DNA of 64,000 nucleotides from Kangiella sediminilitoris (GTDB lineage: Bacteria; Pseudomonadota; Gammaproteobacteria; Enterobacterales; Kangiellaceae), in contig NZ_CP012418.1 in NCBI RefSeq assembly GCF_001708405.1, positions 1,240,001 through 1,304,000 of the forward strand, given 5' to 3'. The position numbers and the translations under genes were made by a program. The notes under the pieces were generated by a model. That model saw nothing but the letters and a program-made list of their open reading frames with translations, was not told the origin of the DNA and made no database searches. Shown here piece after piece: positions 60,858 to 64,000 of the stretch (position 1 is the first letter of the stretch; each line of letters opens with the position of its first letter).

Positions 60858-61521
60858 TATTCAAACGATAGCCACGGCCTCGAAGCGTCTCTATCGGTTT
60901 TAAGCTACCATCAGGATCAATCTTTTTACGTAAGCGTCCTACAAAGACTTCAAGGACGTTTGAGTCCCGATCATAATCCTGAGCATATAAATGTTCTGTT
61001 AACTCTGTCTTTGAAACTACTTTATCGGGATTGAGCATCAAGTATTCTAGTACTTTGTATTCATATGCGGTCAAATCCATAACCTTATCATTAACTTTTA
61101 CTTCCTGTTTAAGACTGTTCAAGCTGATTGGGCCTTTAATAATTTCCGGCTTTGAATAACCTGAAGCCCTGCGCAATAGAGCATTAACTCTCGCCAGCAA
61201 CTCTTCTGTCTGGAAAGGTTTTACCAGATAGTCGTCTGCACCAGCAGCTAAGCCATCGACTTTGTCCTGCCAATGGCCACGGGCTGTCAAAATCAAAATT
61301 GGAAAACCTACGTCTTCATTACGAAGGGTTTCTATGACTTCGATACCAGAGATGTCAGGCAATCCCAAATCAAATATCCCCAAATCAAAAGAGAACTCTT
61401 TACCTAGGTAGAGACCTTCTTCTCCGTTTGGAGCTTCTTCTACAACGTAACTCTGTTTTTGCAATGCTGCAACCAGCTGTTGGCGCAAGGCACTGTCATC
61501 TTCCATCAATAATATTTTCAT
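60847..61521 (-). CDS. Response regulator, OmpR/PhoB family (PhoP-like)
   Basis: A 224-residue DNA-binding regulator: receiver with phospho-acceptor Asp51, switch Thr79 and Lys101, and a winged-helix domain (about 125-222) with DLTAYEYKVLEYLMLNPDKVVSKTELTEHLY and the RGRGYRL tail. The cognate kinase is the overlapping gene downstream. The whole pair resembles PhoPQ and the many related systems for magnesium, peptide or pH stress. Confidence 0.95.
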   Translation of the reverse strand: MKILLMEDDSALRQQLVAALQKQSYVVEEAPNGEEGLYLGKEFSFDLGIFDLGLPDISGIEVIETLRNEDVGFPILILTARGHWQDKVDGLAAGADDYLVKPFQTEELLARVNALLRRASGYSKPEIIKGPISLNSLKQEVKVNDKVMDLTAYEYKVLEYLMLNPDKVVSKTELTEHLYAQDYDRDSNVLEVFVGRLRKKIDPDGSLKPIETLRGRGYRLNSDL

Positions 61522-61559
61522 GCTTCTCTACCCTCAAATGACAAGCAAGTTAACAACAT

Positions 61560-61850
61560 TTACAGTAGGCGACCGTTACAGGCATTAACGTAATAATGTC
61601 GAACCCTTCCTGAATTAGTTAGGACTCTAACTCTATAAACCGGTGGCTTAGAGCGCATATTCAAACTTGCGGAAAGAACTTTCCCGTCAGCTCGTCTGGC
61701 AACAGCGCTCATTGCAGCACTCTTACCGATTGGCCTACAAGTTTCAACTCGTGGTTTATCAAGTGTAGGCAGCTGCTTCGTAGAAGCAGCCTGCAAACTA
61801 CCAATTAAGGTAACAAGACCAAAGAGTATAAATGCGATTTTCTTAATCAT
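61560..61850 (-). CDS. Small secreted protein, PepSY-like
   Basis: A 96-residue exported protein: signal peptide 1-21 (ending LQA), and a mature part of about 75 residues with KSAAMSAVARRADGKVLSASLNMRSKPPVYRVRVLTNSGRVRHYYVNACNGRLL. The pattern, a helix with A-x-x-x-A-R, then G-K-V-L-S-A and a Y-R-V-R-V strand, is that of a PepSY domain, often a small periplasmic inhibitor or sensor domain. Two Cys (38 and 91) may be disulfide-linked. It lies immediately upstream of the response regulator (38 bases), so it may modulate the kinase. Confidence 0.8.
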   Translation of the reverse strand: MIKKIAFILFGLVTLIGSLQAASTKQLPTLDKPRVETCRPIGKSAAMSAVARRADGKVLSASLNMRSKPPVYRVRVLTNSGRVRHYYVNACNGRLL

Positions 61851-61897
61851 TAAATTCTCTTAAAACCTTTTAAAAAATTTCGACTTAGATCATCATC

Positions 61898-62467
61898 TTA
61901 ATGACGATGATATTTTTTTACCGTATCAAGTTCAATCCATCGACCTGGTTTATATTCCGTAAAGGTAGTGTAGTGACGTCCACGATACTTATACACCACA
62001 TCATAACCTACTAATTCTTTGTTGCGATAGTGGCGAGGTTCATAACGTGTTTCACAATAGCTGTCTCGTGACCTGGCACTACCCTTTCCAACAGCAGCAC
62101 CGATCAAAGCACCAGCTACTGCTCCAGCTTTTTCGTTACCCCGTCTGTCGCCCAATTTATAACCAATCAGGCCTCCTACAACGCCGCCAACGAGAGCTTT
62201 ACGTCGTGCATCATCTGCATCATAGCGTGATCTTTCCGAATAACAAGTTCTAACCCGTTCTGGTCTATGGCGATACTCAATATAATCAAAAACTGGGGAT
62301 ACACTGATGACTTTGCCCTTGGCTGAGTGCCCGTATGAGTAGTCATCATAATAACTCGCATTGCGATACTCCCGGTCATCATAACGATGATCTGCGCTAG
62401 CAATAGCAGGTGCTAGAGCAATTGAAATAGCTAACGATGTCAATAAGAAAGGATATTTGATTTTCAT
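61898..62467 (-). CDS. Glycine-zipper 2TM domain-containing exported protein
   Basis: A 189-residue exported protein: signal peptide 1-25 (ending IASA), an Arg/Tyr/Asp-rich middle with many RYD and YRH repeats, a glycine zipper GGVVGGLIGYKLGDRRGNEKAGAVAGALIGAAVG (about 92-126), and a basic C-terminal part with KYRGRHYTTFTEYKPGRW. The zipper is a membrane hairpin as in SlyB/Rick-17kDa-type proteins. Single Cys residues occur in RTCYSERS and DSYCETRY. Together with the PepSY-like protein it may belong to an envelope-stress group next to the two-component genes. Confidence 0.88.
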   Translation of the reverse strand: MKIKYPFLLTSLAISIALAPAIASADHRYDDREYRNASYYDDYSYGHSAKGKVISVSPVFDYIEYRHRPERVRTCYSERSRYDADDARRKALVGGVVGGLIGYKLGDRRGNEKAGAVAGALIGAAVGKGSARSRDSYCETRYEPRHYRNKELVGYDVVYKYRGRHYTTFTEYKPGRWIELDTVKKYHRH

Positions 62468-62554
62468 AACTTGTCTCCTGAAGCCTTTAATAATTGGCTT
62501 ATTTCAGGAGACAGTTTATAGGGTTACAACTGAATTAAAGATGAACCAGAATGG

Positions 62555-62809
62555 TTATTTACTAAAAGTACGGAAAAGAAATAAAACAATAATGGCGCCG
62601 CCAACAGCAGTTAAAATCGTTTCAACATTAAAGCCAGTCGCCTGCGCTGAACCTATGCCTAGCAAATTACCAACGAACCCACCAACAAAGGCTCCCACGA
62701 TGCCTAGGACAATGGTCATTATCCAGCCTCCTTTATCAGGGCCTGGCATGATTACTTTGGCTAAAGCACCCGCAACCAGCCCCACCAGAAGCCACATTAA
62801 AATACTCAT
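62555..62809 (-). CDS. GlsB/YeaQ/YmgE family stress-response membrane protein
   Basis: An 84-residue membrane protein with three glycine-rich helices. MSILMWLLVGLVAGALAKVIMPGPDKGGWIMTIVLGIVGAFVGGFVG is typical of the transglycosylase-associated/YeaQ family, seen in general-stress and acid-stress genes. GGAGACA lies just upstream of the ATG. Function not known in detail. Confidence 0.93.
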   Translation of the reverse strand: MSILMWLLVGLVAGALAKVIMPGPDKGGWIMTIVLGIVGAFVGGFVGNLLGIGSAQATGFNVETILTAVGGAIIVLFLFRTFSK

Positions 62810-62922
62810 ACTATTGTCTCCTTTTCTGTTGATTTATCATTGTGTTCAGTATGCCAAAGAAATGTTTACCATCAGCTTAACAATATGAAAAATACAGTTA
62901 ACATTCTCTAAAAGTTGAGGCA

Positions 62923-64000
62923 TCAATCCCAAATAACCAAATCATCCGATTTCAGATGCTTTTCTACCCTGCCTTTATAACGGTCTTCTATCTGTTGACG
63001 ACGTATTTTTAAAGTTGGTGTGATTAAGCCATTTTCGGTATTCCACTCTTCATCAACCAGTATCAATTTTGCCAGCTTTTCATGACTTTCCAATTTATTG
63101 TTGAGCATCTTTAATAACTCAACAGCTTCATCATGGTAGCCCTTCTTATCCGAAAACTGTTTGTTATAAATAGATGCAACGGCTACAGGAGAAGGCAAGC
63201 CATCACCGATAACACAAAGGTGCTCTACTCCCAACTCTGGCTCTAATGTGGCTTCAATCGGTGCTGGCGTGACATATTTACCCTTGGAAGTTTTAAAAAT
63301 GTCTTTCAGACGCCCCGTTATGAACAAGAAACCATCATCATCAATTCGCCCGAGATCACCGGTATGGAAAAAGCCATCATCATCCAGAACCTCAGCTGTT
63401 TTCAAAGGCTCTTTGTAGTAACCCTTCATTATGCAGGGGCTACGTAACAGGATCTCTCCAGACTCAGCAATTTTTGCCTCTGCAGTTGGTAAAGTGACAC
63501 CGACAGAACCAGCTTTCCATTTATCTGGAATAGACGCATGTGAAAAAGCCATGGTTTCTGTCAAACCATAGGCCTCACAGATTTTGATACCGATGGAACG
63601 GAAGAAGTTTGAAGTGCCTCGTGGCAGTCCTGCAGCTCCTGACAAACATATTTTTGCTTCTTCCAGGCCTAGTCCTTTAAGTATTTTCTTTCTAATCAGT
63701 GAGTTAAGGAATGGAATTTTAAGCAAAATCTTAAGTTTTGCTTTACCAACCTGCTCTTCAATACCATGTTGGAATTTCAACCAGATCCGCGGGACCCCAA
63801 AAAATATCGTCGGTTTTACAGAGCGTATGTTTTCCTGGAACATTTCCAGAGACTCAGTAAATGAAATAGTACTACCAGTATGAATGCTGATAATCTCTGT
63901 CAGTTCTCTCTCTGCGCAGTGCGCAAGAGGTAAGTATGAGAAACAACGCTCGTCCTTCAAATCAATAAAAGCAGAGGCAGCGGCTGCACCATTGGATAGT
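62923..64000 (-). CDS. Long-chain fatty acid-CoA ligase, C-terminal part (5' end outside window)
   Basis: The frame remains open to the right edge, so about 358 residues of an AMP-binding acyl-CoA synthetase are visible; the apparent start at 63960 is an internal TTG. The edge reads LSNGAAAASAFIDLKDERCFSYLPLAHCAERE, which is the family's region after the AMP-binding P-loop. Then CEAYGLTETMAFSHA, GYYKEPLKTAEVLDDDGFFHTGDLGRIDDDGFLFITGRLKDIFKTSKGKYVTPAPIE match the long FAA1-type (eukaryote-like) acyl-CoA synthetases rather than FadD. It would be a second acyl-CoA synthetase beside fadD. Confidence 0.92.
   Translation of the reverse strand, partial: LSNGAAAASAFIDLKDERCFSYLPLAHCAERELTEIISIHTGSTISFTESLEMFQENIRSVKPTIFFGVPRIWLKFQHGIEEQVGKAKLKILLKIPFLNSLIRKKILKGLGLEEAKICLSGAAGLPRGTSNFFRSIGIKICEAYGLTETMAFSHASIPDKWKAGSVGVTLPTAEAKIAESGEILLRSPCIMKGYYKEPLKTAEVLDDDGFFHTGDLGRIDDDGFLFITGRLKDIFKTSKGKYVTPAPIEATLEPELGVEHLCVIGDGLPSPVAVASIYNKQFSDKKGYHDEAVELLKMLNNKLESHEKLAKLILVDEEWNTENGLITPTLKIRRQQIEDRYKGRVEKHLKSDDLVIWD

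Noticed and set aside
62457-62888. Plus-strand open frame of 143 codons opposite the YeaQ-like gene
   Set aside because: Covers both the intergenic DNA and the reverse complement of a well-supported small gene.

Overview
The window reads as a continuous stretch of chromosome from a free-living, probably marine or halophilic gammaproteobacterium. Supporting signs are lipid A/KDO and Lol envelope genes, the rnd-ycgL-ycgN block, several sodium-coupled transporters, a betaine/choline-type BCCT transporter and secreted peptidases and amidohydrolases. By eye the base composition is moderately AT-rich (not computed). The gene content reminds me of Kangiella or a relative; that is an impression, not a database result. 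I see no phage genes, insertion sequences, CRISPR arrays or rRNA. One tRNA gene (Asp, GTC) is present. Genes are cut at both ends.

Region 1 (2-12682) is the most distinctive. After a truncated NTF2-like gene, a short-chain dehydrogenase and a LysE-type exporter comes a set of genes punctuated by FNR/ANR-type palindromes (TTGAY-N4-RTCAA), each about 41 bp upstream of a plausible start point: Hsp20, a DUF5676-like membrane protein, a small helical protein, an AMP/thymidine phosphorylase of the archaeal-like type, a short PRPP synthetase, a P2-type cation ATPase, fermentative D-lactate dehydrogenase, a Na/phosphate symporter with a PhoU-like tail and a beta-CASP RNase. I read this as a low-oxygen regulon that links RNA/nucleotide phosphorolysis, phosphate uptake, ion homeostasis, chaperoning and NADH disposal. 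It is my main candidate for an under-described system.

Region 2 (12.8-19 kb) has an outer-membrane beta-barrel plus BCCT transporter pair, a succinate-semialdehyde-type dehydrogenase and argS. Region 3 (19-31.9 kb) is envelope biogenesis: comEC, exbB-exbD, msbA, lpxK, a Trm112-like protein, kdsB, a low-molecular-weight tyrosine phosphatase and a DUF924 protein, then DUF2062, lolD with a single LolC/E/F-type permease, small proteins and nagZ. Region 4 (32-45.9 kb) holds a secreted M2 peptidase, a hemolysin-III protein, fadH, sppA, an orphan GspE/PilB-type ATPase, tRNA-Asp, ycgN-ycgL-rnd, fadD and an alpha/beta hydrolase. Region 5 (46-58 kb) holds a metallo-beta-lactamase-fold protein, a transglutaminase-like protein, an NhaC antiporter, two tandem amidohydrolases (one without its metal ligands), an NSS symporter, an acyl-CoA dehydrogenase and an alanine/glycine symporter. 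Region 6 (58-64 kb) holds dinB, a PhoP/PhoQ-like two-component pair with small envelope proteins beside it, a YeaQ-type protein and a truncated long-chain acyl-CoA synthetase.

A second regulatory theme is fatty-acid metabolism: a near-perfect FadR-type operator sits at the predicted start point of the acyl-CoA dehydrogenase, a weaker palindrome lies upstream of fadH, and paired 10-bp direct repeats lie upstream of fadD.
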